The translations under genes and the position numbers were made by a program. Shown here piece by piece: positions 7,669-14,475 of a DNA stretch of 20,535 nt (position 1 is the first letter of the stretch; each line of letters opens with the position of its first letter). The DNA comes from Gammaproteobacteria bacterium RIFCSPHIGHO2_02_FULL_42_13 (GTDB taxonomy: Bacteria; Pseudomonadota; Gammaproteobacteria; UBA12402). A model generated the notes under the pieces. The model saw only the letters and a program-made list of their open reading frames with translations, made no database searches and was not told the origin of the DNA. The stretch lies in NCBI GenBank assembly GCA_001801405.1, contig MGXQ01000060.1:1-20535 (forward strand). The letters run 5' to 3'.

Positions 7669-7703
7669 CCCCGCTGCAAGCAGACGGGTATTTTTATTTT
7701 TTT
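7669..7703 (+). terminator. Intrinsic terminator-like hairpin after rplW
   Basis: CCCGCTGC (7670-7677) pairs with GCAGACGGG (7680-7688) with one bulged base and a tiny loop, and is followed at once by TATTTTTATTTTTTT. A-rich sequence before the stem can pair with the T-run, so it may act in both directions. Its place is odd: it starts 5 bases after the rplW stop inside the S10 operon, so strong termination would cut off rplB and everything behind it. Partial attenuation is more plausible. Pairing and T-run are visible; strength is inferred. Confidence 0.6.
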
Positions 7704-7714
7704 ATTGATCGCCT

Positions 7715-7811
7715 GCGCGGGAAACCCGCGCGGACGGCGACTCAAGGGGAGCGAACGCCCGCTCCCCTTGAGAATTCCCAGGCGCAATGTCCCTCGCGGA
7801 AAACCGCAGGG
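7715..7811. repeat. Cluster of three GC-rich hairpins between rplW and rplB
   Basis: Three hairpins follow one another. GCGCGGG aaa CCCGCGC (7715-7731) is flanked by an outer TCGCC/GGCGA pair. CTCAAGGGGAGCG (7741-7753) and CGCTCCCCTTGAG (7760-7772) form a perfect 13-base-pair stem around AACGCC. CCCTCGCGG and CCGCAGGG (7791-7811) form the third, with one bulge. The block is far more GC-rich than the AT-rich genes beside it and has no ORF of its own. It looks like inserted palindromic repeats or a structured leader for rplB. I see no clear promoter in the gap. Confidence 0.6.
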
Positions 7812-7841
7812 TATGAAAGAGTATTTGAGGATAGTAGAACA

Positions 7842-8681
7842 ATGGCTCTAGTAAAAGCAAAACCAACATCACCAGGTCGTCGTTTTGTAACGAAAGTGAC
7901 CGGCCAAAACCTATATAAAGGTGAGGCGCACGCGCCGCTTTTGACAAATAAAAAGCGAACAGGTGGCCGTAATCATGCCGGACGTATTACCATGCGTTAT
8001 CGGGGGGGCGGTCATAAAAAACAATATCGGCTTATTGATTTTAAGCGAGATAAAGATGAGATTAAAGGTTGCGTAGAGCATATTGAGTATGATCCCAATC
8101 GCAGCGCATTTCTTGCGTTAGTCTTATATGCGGATGGTGAGCGACGTTATATTATCGCGCCACAGAAATTGAAGGAAAAAGATGAAGTTATATCGGGTCT
8201 TGATGTTCCGATTAAACCGGGTAATACATTGCCGTTGCGAAACGTTCCGCTGGGAACAATGATACATTGTGTTGAGATGAAACCAGGCAAAGGTGCACAG
8301 ATAGCGCGTAGTGCCGGTGCTTTTGTACAGTTGGTTGCAAGAGAAGGCGGTTATGCAACATTGAAGTTGCGTTCAGGCGAAATGCGTAAAGTATTGGAAA
8401 TTTGTCGTGCCACGATTGGCGAAGTGAGCAATCCTGAGCATAATCTGCGTTCTTACGGAAAAGCAGGTGTTATGCGTTGGAGAGGGATAAGACCACATGT
8501 GCGTGGGGTTGCAATGAATCCGGTCGATCATCCGATGGGTGGTGGTGAGGGTAAAACGTCAGGCGGGCGACATCCAGTGACGCCTTGGGGTGTGCCGACG
8601 AAAGGATATAAGACACGTAAAAATAAGCGTACGAGTAAATTTATTGTACGTCGACGTAGTAAAACGAGAACAGAATCATAG
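7842..8681 (+). CDS. rplB: 50S ribosomal protein L2
   Basis: L2 is needed for subunit association and for the peptidyl-transferase centre. The protein has 279 residues (E. coli 273), with GGRNHAGRITMRYRGGGHKK near the N-terminus, LPLRNVPLGTMIHCVEMKPG in the middle and VAMNPVDHPMGGGEG near residues 223-237. His230, matching the functionally important E. coli His229, is present. The next conserved His of DHPHGG is Met (residue 232, codon 8535-8537). A DHPM form occurs in some other phyla, so it is probably tolerated. GAGGA lies ~10 bases before the ATG. The rpsS ribosome-binding site GGAGGT overlaps its stop codon. Confidence 0.97.
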   Translation: MALVKAKPTSPGRRFVTKVTGQNLYKGEAHAPLLTNKKRTGGRNHAGRITMRYRGGGHKKQYRLIDFKRDKDEIKGCVEHIEYDPNRSAFLALVLYADGERRYIIAPQKLKEKDEVISGLDVPIKPGNTLPLRNVPLGTMIHCVEMKPGKGAQIARSAGAFVQLVAREGGYATLKLRSGEMRKVLEICRATIGEVSNPEHNLRSYGKAGVMRWRGIRPHVRGVAMNPVDHPMGGGEGKTSGGRHPVTPWGVPTKGYKTRKNKRTSKFIVRRRSKTRTES

Positions 8682-8692
8682 GAGGTATGATC

Positions 8693-9085
8693 GTGTCGCG
8701 ATCAATTAAAAAGGGTCCGTACATAGCAGAACATTTGATGCAGAAAGTGCAGCATGCTGTTAATGAAAAGAGTAAAAAACCAATTAAAACTTGGTCTCGT
8801 GCATCAATGATTGTGCCTCAAATGATTGGTTTGACCATTGCGGTGCACAATGGGCGTGATTTTGTTCCTGTGTTTATTACAGAAGACATGGTCGGTTATA
8901 AATTAGGTGAATTTGCGCCAACGCGCACGTTCAAAGTACATTCAGGCGATCGCAAAGTGAAAGAAGGCGAAGCGGCGGCCGCTGCTGGCGGAGCAGCACC
9001 AGGCGCAGCACCAGGCGCGGCGCCAGGCGCACCAGGTGCAGCAGCCAAAGCAGCCAAGCCGGGCGATAAAGGCGATAAAAAATAA
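8693..9085 (+). CDS. rpsS: 30S ribosomal protein S19, with a long Ala/Pro/Gly-rich tail
   Basis: S19 sits in the 30S head with S13, and its C-terminus faces the tRNAs and the 50S bridge. The core is standard: SRSIKKGPYIAEHL, KTWSRASMIVPQMIGLTIAVHNG and GYKLGEFAPTRTF. The normal protein ends near residue 92, but this one continues to 130 with a tail of Ala, Gly and Pro (AAPGAAPGAAPGAPG) ending in the basic KPGDKGDKK. The tail is coded by 12-base tandem repeats. GTG 8693 is chosen because GGAGGT (8681-8686) lies 6 bases before it and the family N-terminus follows directly; ATG 8687 abuts the binding site. The stop is 10 bases before rplV, so the tail is the natural end of the gene and not read-through. 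Confidence 0.96.
   Translation: MSRSIKKGPYIAEHLMQKVQHAVNEKSKKPIKTWSRASMIVPQMIGLTIAVHNGRDFVPVFITEDMVGYKLGEFAPTRTFKVHSGDRKVKEGEAAAAAGGAAPGAAPGAAPGAPGAAAKAAKPGDKGDKK
8993..9037. repeat. 12-base tandem repeat in the 3' end of rpsS
   Basis: GCAGCACCAGGC occurs exactly at 8993-9004 and 9005-9016, then as GCGGCGCCAGGC at 9017-9028, with a shortened GCACCAGGT at 9029-9037. Each unit codes for Ala-Ala-Pro-Gly. The unit length is a multiple of three, so copy-number change would alter the S19 tail without breaking the frame. Confidence 0.85.
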
Positions 9086-9095
9086 GGGTTGAATG

Positions 9096-9437
9096 ATGGA
9101 AACAGCAGCAATTTTAAAACATGCAAAATTTTCGGCACAAAAAGGCCGGCTGGTTGCCAATGCGATTCGCGGGATGCCTGTTAGTCGCGCGTTAAATACG
9201 TTAAATTTTAATGTCAAGCGTGCAGCAAAGACGATGAAAAAAGTGTTAGAGTCGGCGATTGCTAATGCCGAAAACAACAATGGCGCTGACGTAGACGAAT
9301 TATATGTTTCTCATGTTTATGTGAATGAAGGTCCCGCTCTAAAACGGTTGAATTATCGTGCGAGAGGCCGAGCAGACCGTATATTACGACGTACTTGTCA
9401 CATTACGGTGGCTGTATCGGACGAAAGGAAAGGATAA
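9096..9437 (+). CDS. rplV: 50S ribosomal protein L22
   Basis: L22 contacts all domains of 23S rRNA and its beta-hairpin lines the exit tunnel. The protein has 113 residues (E. coli 110), with FSAQKGRLVANAIRGMPVS, KKVLESAIANAENNNGADVD and GPALKRLNYRARGRADRILRR followed by THITV-like CHITVAVSDER. Two adjacent ATGs are possible; 9096 gives METAAILKHA, as in the family, and the better spacing (7 bases) from AAGGG. The tunnel hairpin shows no insertion of the kind linked to macrolide resistance. Confidence 0.95.
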   Translation: METAAILKHAKFSAQKGRLVANAIRGMPVSRALNTLNFNVKRAAKTMKKVLESAIANAENNNGADVDELYVSHVYVNEGPALKRLNYRARGRADRILRRTCHITVAVSDERKG

Positions 9438-9443
9438 AAAACA

Positions 9444-10118
9444 ATGGGTCAAAAAGTACATCCAGGCATCATTCGTTTAGGGATTACCAAGAATTGGTTA
9501 TCCCGATGGTATGTGGATTCAAAAGAGTTCGCGAATACCGTTTGTGCCGACATAAGAGTTCGTCGCTTTTTAGAAGAACGCTTTGAAAAGGCGGCGATTA
9601 GTCGAATTGAAATTGAACGACCGGCGCGTAATGCACGCATTATTATTCATGCGGCTCGTCCCGGTGTCATTATTGGAAAAAGTGGTAAAGAAATTGATAC
9701 TTTGCACAAAGAACTAAGTAAACAGTTGGGCGTGCCAGTTCAAGTGACTATTGAAGAGGTGCGCAAAGCGGATTTAGATGCGAAATTAGTGGCCGAAGGT
9801 ATTGCCGCGCAATTGGTTAAACGTGTTTCGTTTAGACGCGCAATGAAGCGTGCGGTTAGCTCTGCTATGCGTGCTGGCGCACAAGGTATTAAAATTTGTG
9901 CCAGTGGACGTTTGGGTGGAGCGGAAATTGCACGTACTGAATGGATTAGGCATGGACGTATTCCTTTACATACGTTTCGTGCGGATATCGATTACGGTTT
10001 GGCAGAAGCTCAAACAACGTATGGTATTATTGGTGTTCGTGTTTGGATATGTCGTGGTGAACAGCTCGGCGGCGATGAACATGAACAGAATAAAAGTGCA
10101 GTTAAAGGAGAACGGTAG
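9444..10118 (+). CDS. rpsC: 30S ribosomal protein S3
   Basis: S3 lies at the mRNA entry tunnel and has helicase-like activity with S4 and S5. The protein has 224 residues (E. coli 233). It begins MGQKVHPGIIRLGI, has the type II KH-domain loop GKSG at 78-81 within PGVIIGKSGKEID, and the C-terminal domain motifs ARTEWIRHGRIPLHTFRADIDYG and GIIGVRVWI. AGGAAAGGA precedes the ATG. Its TAG stop shares one base with the GTG start of rplP (TAGTG), implying coupled translation. Confidence 0.97.
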   Translation: MGQKVHPGIIRLGITKNWLSRWYVDSKEFANTVCADIRVRRFLEERFEKAAISRIEIERPARNARIIIHAARPGVIIGKSGKEIDTLHKELSKQLGVPVQVTIEEVRKADLDAKLVAEGIAAQLVKRVSFRRAMKRAVSSAMRAGAQGIKICASGRLGGAEIARTEWIRHGRIPLHTFRADIDYGLAEAQTTYGIIGVRVWICRGEQLGGDEHEQNKSAVKGER

Positions 10119-10531
10119 TGTTACAGCCGAAAAGACGAAAATATCGCAAAGATTTTAAAGGCCGTAACCGTGGACTTGCCACACGGGGCAGCCATATTAG
10201 TTTTGGCGAATTCGGTATGAAAACGACTGAACGCGCGCGCATTACTGCGCGACAAATTGAAGCGGCGCGACGAGCGATTACGCGACATTTAAAGCGTGGT
10301 GGGCAGGTATGGATACGCGTTTTTCCGGACAAGCCGATTAGTAAAAAGCCGTTAGAAGTGCGGCAAGGTAAAGGAAAAGGCGCGGTTGAATTTTGGGTTG
10401 CTGTTGTGAAGCCCGGAAAGGTTTTGTTTGAAATAGGAGGTGTTCCTCGTGAGCTTGCGATGGAAGCCTTTAGGTTAGCCTCGGCGAAACTGCCGGTTTC
10501 AGTTTCTTTTGAAGAACGGACGGTGATGTAA
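10118..10531 (+). CDS. rplP: 50S ribosomal protein L16
   Basis: L16 binds near the A-site tRNA elbow and is a late-assembly protein. The protein has 137 residues (E. coli 136), with an N-terminus MLQPKRRKYRKDFKGRNRG, the segment VWIRVFPDKPISKKPLEVRQGKGKG and the C-terminus LPVSVSFEERTVM. Arg82 in VRQGKGKG matches the arginine hydroxylated by RoxA/YcfD in E. coli. The start is GTG, 7 bases after AAAGGAG and overlapping the rpsC stop by one base. Its own TAA overlaps the rpmC ATG by one base. Confidence 0.97.
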   Translation: MLQPKRRKYRKDFKGRNRGLATRGSHISFGEFGMKTTERARITARQIEAARRAITRHLKRGGQVWIRVFPDKPISKKPLEVRQGKGKGAVEFWVAVVKPGKVLFEIGGVPRELAMEAFRLASAKLPVSVSFEERTVM

Positions 10532-10734
10532 TGAACATCGATGAAATACGAAAAATGAAAAATGACGAATTAAAAACCGAGTTGTTAAATATTCGCAAAG
10601 AATTATTTAATTTGCGATTGCAATCCGGCACGGGGCAACATGTGCGTCCGCATTTGATGCATGATGCAAAAAAGACTATTGCCCGTATTAAAACAATATT
10701 GAACGAACGAGATTTAGCAGGTGAAGCGAAATGA
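10531..10734 (+). CDS. rpmC: 50S ribosomal protein L29
   Basis: L29 is a small helical-hairpin protein next to L23 at the tunnel exit. The protein has 67 residues (E. coli 63). Typical features are IRKMKNDELKTELLNIRKELFNLRLQ in the first helix and an Arg/Lys-rich second helix ending IARIKTILNERD. It is squeezed between rplP (one-base overlap) and rpsQ (ATGA overlap) with only a weak ribosome-binding site, so translation is probably coupled to rplP. Confidence 0.95.
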   Translation: MNIDEIRKMKNDELKTELLNIRKELFNLRLQSGTGQHVRPHLMHDAKKTIARIKTILNERDLAGEAK

Positions 10735-10991
10735 CAGAGCAAAAGCGGGTGAAAACATTAACGGGAAAAGTGATTAGTAACAAAATGGATAAAACCATTG
10801 TTGTGGCTATCGAGCGACAAGTGACACATCGCTTGTATAAAAAAAGCGTTAAGCGGACGACAAAAATTCATGCGCATGATGAAGACAATACTTGTGAAAT
10901 TGGTGATATCGTCAAAATTGTAGAAACACGTCCAAAATCCAAGACAAAGGCATGGGCGTTGGCAGAAGTGGTAGAGAGGATAACCGCATGA
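10731..10991 (+). CDS. rpsQ: 30S ribosomal protein S17
   Basis: S17 is a primary 16S rRNA binder with an OB fold. The protein has 86 residues (E. coli 84). LTGKVISNKMDKTIVVAIER, the YKKSVKRTTKIHAHDEDN segment and GDIVKIVETRPKSKTKAWAL are diagnostic. The ATG overlaps the rpmC stop (ATGA), and its own TGA overlaps the rplN ATG in the same way. It is the last gene of the classical S10 operon, and here it runs without a gap into the spc operon. Confidence 0.97.
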   Translation: MTEQKRVKTLTGKVISNKMDKTIVVAIERQVTHRLYKKSVKRTTKIHAHDEDNTCEIGDIVKIVETRPKSKTKAWALAEVVERITA

Positions 10992-11353
10992 TACAAATGC
11001 AATCCATATTAGAAGTCGCAGATAATAGTGGTGCACGTAAAGTGATGTGCATTAAAGTATTAGGCGGATCGCATCGTCGCTATGCCGGTATTGGCGATGT
11101 GATAAGAGTTTCCATTAAAGAGGCATTGCCTCGTGGAAAAGTAAAAGCAGGCGAGGTTCATAAGGCAGTTGTTGTGCGCACAAAACATGGCGTACGACGC
11201 GCAGATGGATCTAAAATTCGGTTTGATGGCAATGCAGTGGTGTTGCTGAACAACCAGATGCAGCCGGTGGGCACGCGTATTTTTGGCCCGATTACGCGCG
11301 AATTGCGCGAGCGATTTATGAAAATTATTTCATTGGCGCCAGAGGTTTTATAA
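10988..11353 (+). CDS. rplN: 50S ribosomal protein L14
   Basis: L14 forms inter-subunit bridges with 16S rRNA helix 14. The protein has 121 residues (E. coli 123), with MIQMQSILEVADNSGARKVM, CIKVLGGSHRRYAGIGDVI, VRTKHGVRRADGSKIRFDGN and the C-terminal FMKIISLAPEVL. The frame is open to 10952 inside rpsQ, but ATG 10988 gives the family N-terminus, has GAGAGGA upstream, and overlaps the rpsQ stop by ATGA. In E. coli the spc promoter lies before this gene; here there is no spacer for one. Confidence 0.97.
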   Translation: MIQMQSILEVADNSGARKVMCIKVLGGSHRRYAGIGDVIRVSIKEALPRGKVKAGEVHKAVVVRTKHGVRRADGSKIRFDGNAVVLLNNQMQPVGTRIFGPITRELRERFMKIISLAPEVL

Positions 11354-11368
11354 CGAGAGTATAATGAG

Positions 11369-11704
11369 ATGAAATCAAAGATTAAAACAAATGATGAAGT
11401 GGTTGTGATCGCTGGCAAGGATAAGGGCAAGCGTGGTGCTGTTAAATCGGTGAAACGTTCGAAAAAAGGACAGACAAGATGTTTGGTTGATGGTGTTAAT
11501 ATTGTGAAGAAACACGTGAAGCCAAATCCGCAAGCAGGACAGCCGGGCGGAATACAAGATCGAGAAGCCTTTATTGATGCATCCAATGTCATGATTTTTA
11601 ATTCGGAGACGAATAAAAAAGATCGTGTTGCTTATAAAATATTGAAGGATGGTAAAAAGGTGCGTTGTTATAAATCAACCGGTGAAGTAATTGATAAAAA
11701 TTAG
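11369..11704 (+). CDS. rplX: 50S ribosomal protein L24
   Basis: L24 is an assembly initiator that binds the 5' end of 23S rRNA. The protein has 111 residues (E. coli 104). The KOW motif is near the N-terminus (DEVVVIAGKDKGKRGAVKSV), followed by GVNIVKKHVKPNPQAGQPGG and a Lys-rich C-terminal part (ETNKKDRVAYKILKDGKKVR). The short tail STGEVIDKN is slightly longer than in E. coli. It lies 15 bases after rplN; the rplE ribosome-binding site AGGTGA overlaps its stop codon. Confidence 0.96.
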   Translation: MKSKIKTNDEVVVIAGKDKGKRGAVKSVKRSKKGQTRCLVDGVNIVKKHVKPNPQAGQPGGIQDREAFIDASNVMIFNSETNKKDRVAYKILKDGKKVRCYKSTGEVIDKN

Positions 11705-11712
11705 GTGAATTA

Positions 11713-12267
11713 ATGTCGGCATTTAAAAAACTCTATCAAGGCAAAATTGTCAAACAGCTGAAAAAAGATTTCGGTTATAAAAGTGCGATGGAAGTGCCTC
11801 GTATTATGAAAATTACGTTGAATATGGGCGTGGGAGAGACCGTTGCGGACAAGAAAATATTAGATGCGGCGATTTTAAATTTAACAGCGATCGCAGGGCA
11901 AAAACCGGTTGCAACAAAAGCGCGAAAATCCATTGCAGGGTTTAAAATTCGCGAAGGTTATCCGATTGGTTGTAAGGTGACGTTGCGCCAACAACGCATG
12001 TATGATTTTTTAGAACGATTGATCCGCATTGCGATTCCACGCATTCGTGATTTTCGAGGGTTTAGTGAAAAATCTTTTGATGGTCAAGGAAATTATAGTT
12101 TGGGTATTTCCGAACAAATTATTTTTCCTGAAATTGATTACGATAAGATTGATGCAATACGTGGATTGGATGTCACGATTACCACGAATGCCAAAACTGA
12201 TAAAGAAGCTTGGGGATTATTGAGAGCATTTAATTTCCCGTTTAGAAACGATAAGGTGTTTGAATAA
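11713..12267 (+). CDS. rplE: 50S ribosomal protein L5
   Basis: L5 binds 5S rRNA and touches S13 and P-site tRNA across the subunit interface. The protein has 184 residues (E. coli 179). Landmarks are EVPRIMKITLNMGVGE, LTAIAGQKPVATKARKSIA, FKIREGYPIGCKVTLR, PRIRDFRGFSEKSFDGQGNY and LDVTITTNAKTDKEAWGLL. In E. coli the S8 repressor binds the mRNA at this gene's start; I did not identify a clear equivalent. It is 8 bases after rplX and 11 bases before rpsN. Confidence 0.97.
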   Translation: MSAFKKLYQGKIVKQLKKDFGYKSAMEVPRIMKITLNMGVGETVADKKILDAAILNLTAIAGQKPVATKARKSIAGFKIREGYPIGCKVTLRQQRMYDFLERLIRIAIPRIRDFRGFSEKSFDGQGNYSLGISEQIIFPEIDYDKIDAIRGLDVTITTNAKTDKEAWGLLRAFNFPFRNDKVFE

Positions 12268-12278
12268 AGGTAAGTAAT

Positions 12279-12584
12279 ATGGCGAAAACGTCAGTATGTG
12301 AGCGCAACAAAAAACGTCAATGTCTTGAATCAAGATATCGAGTGAGACGGGATGAATTAAAGAAAGTTGCAAGAGAAGCCTATGCGAAAGGTGATATTCC
12401 TTGGGACGTCTATGCACGCTTGCAGAAAATGCCGCGTGATGCGCATCGCACGCGTATTCGAAATCGTTGTCGTTTATGTGGGCGACCCAGAGGCGTCTAT
12501 CGACGTTTTGGCATGTGTCGTATGTGCTTACGCAAATATGCGATGTTAGGGTATATACCGGGTTTAGTAAAATCCAGTTGGTAG
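12279..12584 (+). CDS. rpsN: 30S ribosomal protein S14, long form with a Cys4 zinc motif
   Basis: S14 is a late-assembly protein of the 30S head. The protein has 101 residues, exactly the long form found in E. coli, and ends PGLVKSSW. Unlike the E. coli long form it has a complete zinc-ribbon motif: Cys64-x2-Cys67 (CRLCGRP) and Cys80-x2-Cys83 (CRMC). The Cys4 motif is classically linked to the short ~61-residue form. I believe some Legionella S14 proteins share this combination, but I cannot check. Two further Cys (7 and 15) lie in the N-terminal part. AAAGG precedes the ATG, and no second S14 gene is visible. Confidence 0.96.
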   Translation: MAKTSVCERNKKRQCLESRYRVRRDELKKVAREAYAKGDIPWDVYARLQKMPRDAHRTRIRNRCRLCGRPRGVYRRFGMCRMCLRKYAMLGYIPGLVKSSW

Positions 12585-12599
12585 AGGATAAAAATTATT

Positions 12600-12995
12600 A
12601 TGAGTATGCAAGATCCAATTGCGGATATGTTGACAAGATTGCGAAATGCGCAGCAGGCTGGGCATAAAACAGTTTGTATGCCCGCGTCAACAGTGAAAGC
12701 GTCTATTGCAAAAGTCCTGAAGGACGAAGGCTATATTATTGATTACTCCGTTACAGACAAAGAGAGTAAGCGATTTTTGACGATTGAGTTGAAATATTTT
12801 CAGGGAAAACCGGTCGTGAGCAAGATTGTTCGTGCCAGTACGCCTGGATTACGCATTTATAAGGAATGCTCAGATTTGCCTAAGGTGTTGGGCGGATTGG
12901 GGATCACGATTGTTTCTACGTCAAAAGGCGTAGTGACCGATAAAACGGCGCGCCAATTAGGCGTAGGTGGCGAAATTATTTGTTATGTAGAGTAG
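12600..12995 (+). CDS. rpsH: 30S ribosomal protein S8
   Basis: S8 is a primary binder of the 16S rRNA central domain and, in E. coli, the repressor of the spc operon. The protein has 131 residues (E. coli 130), beginning MSMQDPIADMLTRLRNAQQ, with ELKYFQGKPVVSKIVRAS and PGLRIYK in the middle and the conserved VSTSKGVVTDKTARQLGVGG and EIICYVE at the end. AGAGGA lies about 11 bases before the ATG. It is 15 bases after rpsN and 7 before rplF. Confidence 0.97.
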   Translation: MSMQDPIADMLTRLRNAQQAGHKTVCMPASTVKASIAKVLKDEGYIIDYSVTDKESKRFLTIELKYFQGKPVVSKIVRASTPGLRIYKECSDLPKVLGGLGITIVSTSKGVVTDKTARQLGVGGEIICYVE

Positions 12996-13002
12996 GTTTG
13001 TT

Positions 13003-13560
13003 ATGACTTCTCGTGTTGCAAGAAAACCAATTACAATTCCAAGTGGCGTTGAAATAAAAGTCAACGGCCAGGTGGTTACGGTGAAAGGACCCAAAGGTCA
13101 ATTTACCTATCATTTACCGGCTTGTGTAAAAGCAGAGTATAGTGACCATCTGCTAACCGTTGCAGCATACGTCGATGAAAAATTGCATATTCGTAATCGC
13201 GGATCCGTTCATGTGTTAGCTGGAACTGCGCGCGCTAATTTGCATAATTTAGTGATGGGTGCAACGCAAGGATATTCAAAAAAATTGTCATTGGTTGGAG
13301 TTGGTTATCGTGCGCAAGCGCAGGGTAAAAAATTGAATTTAAGTTTAGGCTTTTCACATCCAACCGTATTTGATGTGCCAGCAGGCATTACAATTGAAAC
13401 ACCGAGTCAGACAGAAATAGTCATTCTGGGTGCAGATAAACAGTTAGTGGGTCAGGTAGCCGCAAAAATTCGCGCTATTCGTTCGGTTGAGCCCTATAAA
13501 GGGAAAGGCGTGCGTTATAGCGATGAACAGGTTACCTTGAAAGAAACGAAGAAGAAGTGA
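13003..13560 (+). CDS. rplF: 50S ribosomal protein L6
   Basis: L6 lies near the factor-binding site by the sarcin-ricin loop. The protein has 185 residues (E. coli 177). It shows the two-domain pattern: SRVARKPITIPSGVEIKVNG and VTVKGPKGQFT in the first, LVGVGYRAQAQGKKLNLSLGFSH at the join, and the C-terminal RAIRSVEPYKGKGVRYSDE. A Lys-rich end (KETKKK) closes the protein. The stop lies 8 bases before the chosen rplR start. Only a weak ribosome-binding site (TAGGT) is seen. Confidence 0.97.
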   Translation: MTSRVARKPITIPSGVEIKVNGQVVTVKGPKGQFTYHLPACVKAEYSDHLLTVAAYVDEKLHIRNRGSVHVLAGTARANLHNLVMGATQGYSKKLSLVGVGYRAQAQGKKLNLSLGFSHPTVFDVPAGITIETPSQTEIVILGADKQLVGQVAAKIRAIRSVEPYKGKGVRYSDEQVTLKETKKK

Positions 13561-13568
13561 TGGTGATA

Positions 13569-13922
13569 ATGGATAAACGTATAGCAAGACAAAGACGATC
13601 CAAGCGGACGCGTCATCAAATTCAACGGTTAGCGGTGCCTCGTTTATGTGTGCATCGCACGTTGCAACATATTTATGTGCAGGTCATTGCTGCAACCGGT
13701 GATACCGTGTTGGTCAGTGCGTCGACGAATGAAAAATCATTCCGAGAAAAACACAAAGCAACCAGCAATATCAGCGCAGCAGCAGCGGTGGGCACAGTGA
13801 TTGCTGCACGAGCGAAAAAAGCGAAAATTTTGAAAGTCGCTTTTGATCGTTCTGGTTTTAAATATCATGGTCGCATTAAAGCGTTAGCGGATGCGGCGAG
13901 AGAGGGTGGCTTGGAATTTTAA
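13569..13922 (+). CDS. rplR: 50S ribosomal protein L18
   Basis: L18 binds 5S rRNA with L5 and helps place it in the central protuberance. From ATG 13569 the protein has 117 residues, the same as E. coli, with MDKRIARQRRSKRTRHQIQR, VHRTLQHIYVQVIA, ISAAAAVGTVIAARA and VAFDRSGFKYHGRIKALADA. The frame extends to a GTG at 13557 overlapping rplF, and an ATG at 13560 is also possible; 13569 is chosen because it reproduces the family start MDK. Ribosome-binding signals are weak, so coupling to rplF is likely. Confidence 0.95.
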   Translation: MDKRIARQRRSKRTRHQIQRLAVPRLCVHRTLQHIYVQVIAATGDTVLVSASTNEKSFREKHKATSNISAAAAVGTVIAARAKKAKILKVAFDRSGFKYHGRIKALADAAREGGLEF

Positions 13923-13941
13923 AGTGAAAGGTAATGATGCA

Positions 13942-14475
13942 ATGGGTAAACAAAATCAAACAGAACAAGCAGCGGATAGTTATGATAGCCGAGTCGTCGA
14001 GGTTCGTCGTACTACAAAAGTGCGTGAAGGCGGCCGAGATTTTAGCTTTTCAGTATTAGCCGTGGTGGGTGATGGCAAGGGTCGAGTGGGTTTTGGTCAT
14101 GGTAAAGGCAAAGAAGTTGTGCTTGCCGTTCAAAAAGCGACTGATAGCGCACGCCGCAACATGCATCTTATTAAGTTACGTGGCAATACGCTGCAACATG
14201 AGATGATTGCCCGTTATGGCGCTACGAAAGTGATTATAAAGCCCGGCGCTCAAGGTACAGGTATTATTGCGGGCGGTGCTATGCGACCCGTATTCGAAGT
14301 GTTAGGGGTGAAAAATGTTATTGCCAAGTGCATTGGTTCAGCGAATCCGACCAACGTGGTTCGTGCAACGATTAAAAGTTTGGTTGAGATGTCATCACCA
14401 ACATCGATTGCCGACAAGAGAGGCAAAACCATTAAGGAAATTTTAGGAAATAGAAAACATGAAAACAGCGAATAA
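13942..14475 (+). CDS. rpsE: 30S ribosomal protein S5
   Basis: S5 contributes to decoding accuracy and the mRNA entry channel. The protein has 177 residues (E. coli 167). It shows VVEVRRTTKVREGGRDFSFS, then VVGDGKGRVGFGHGKGKEV, QGTGIIAGGAMRPVFEVLGV and NPTNVVRATIKSL. The N-terminal ~17 residues (GKQNQTEQAADSYDSR) are hydrophilic and specific to this protein. The frame is open from 13891 inside rplR; ATG 13942 follows AAAGGT and gives a normal N-terminus. Its last 17 bases overlap the start of rpmD. Confidence 0.96.
   Translation: MGKQNQTEQAADSYDSRVVEVRRTTKVREGGRDFSFSVLAVVGDGKGRVGFGHGKGKEVVLAVQKATDSARRNMHLIKLRGNTLQHEMIARYGATKVIIKPGAQGTGIIAGGAMRPVFEVLGVKNVIAKCIGSANPTNVVRATIKSLVEMSSPTSIADKRGKTIKEILGNRKHENSE

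Noticed and set aside
7636..7851. 71-codon + strand open frame spanning the rplW-rplB gap
   Set aside because: It overlaps the end of rplW and start of rplB, and its translation simply reads through the terminator and hairpins; no recognisable protein.
11158..11592. 144-codon - strand open frame across rplN-rplX
   Set aside because: It lies opposite two conserved genes, has no ribosome-binding site worth naming and shows no family resemblance.
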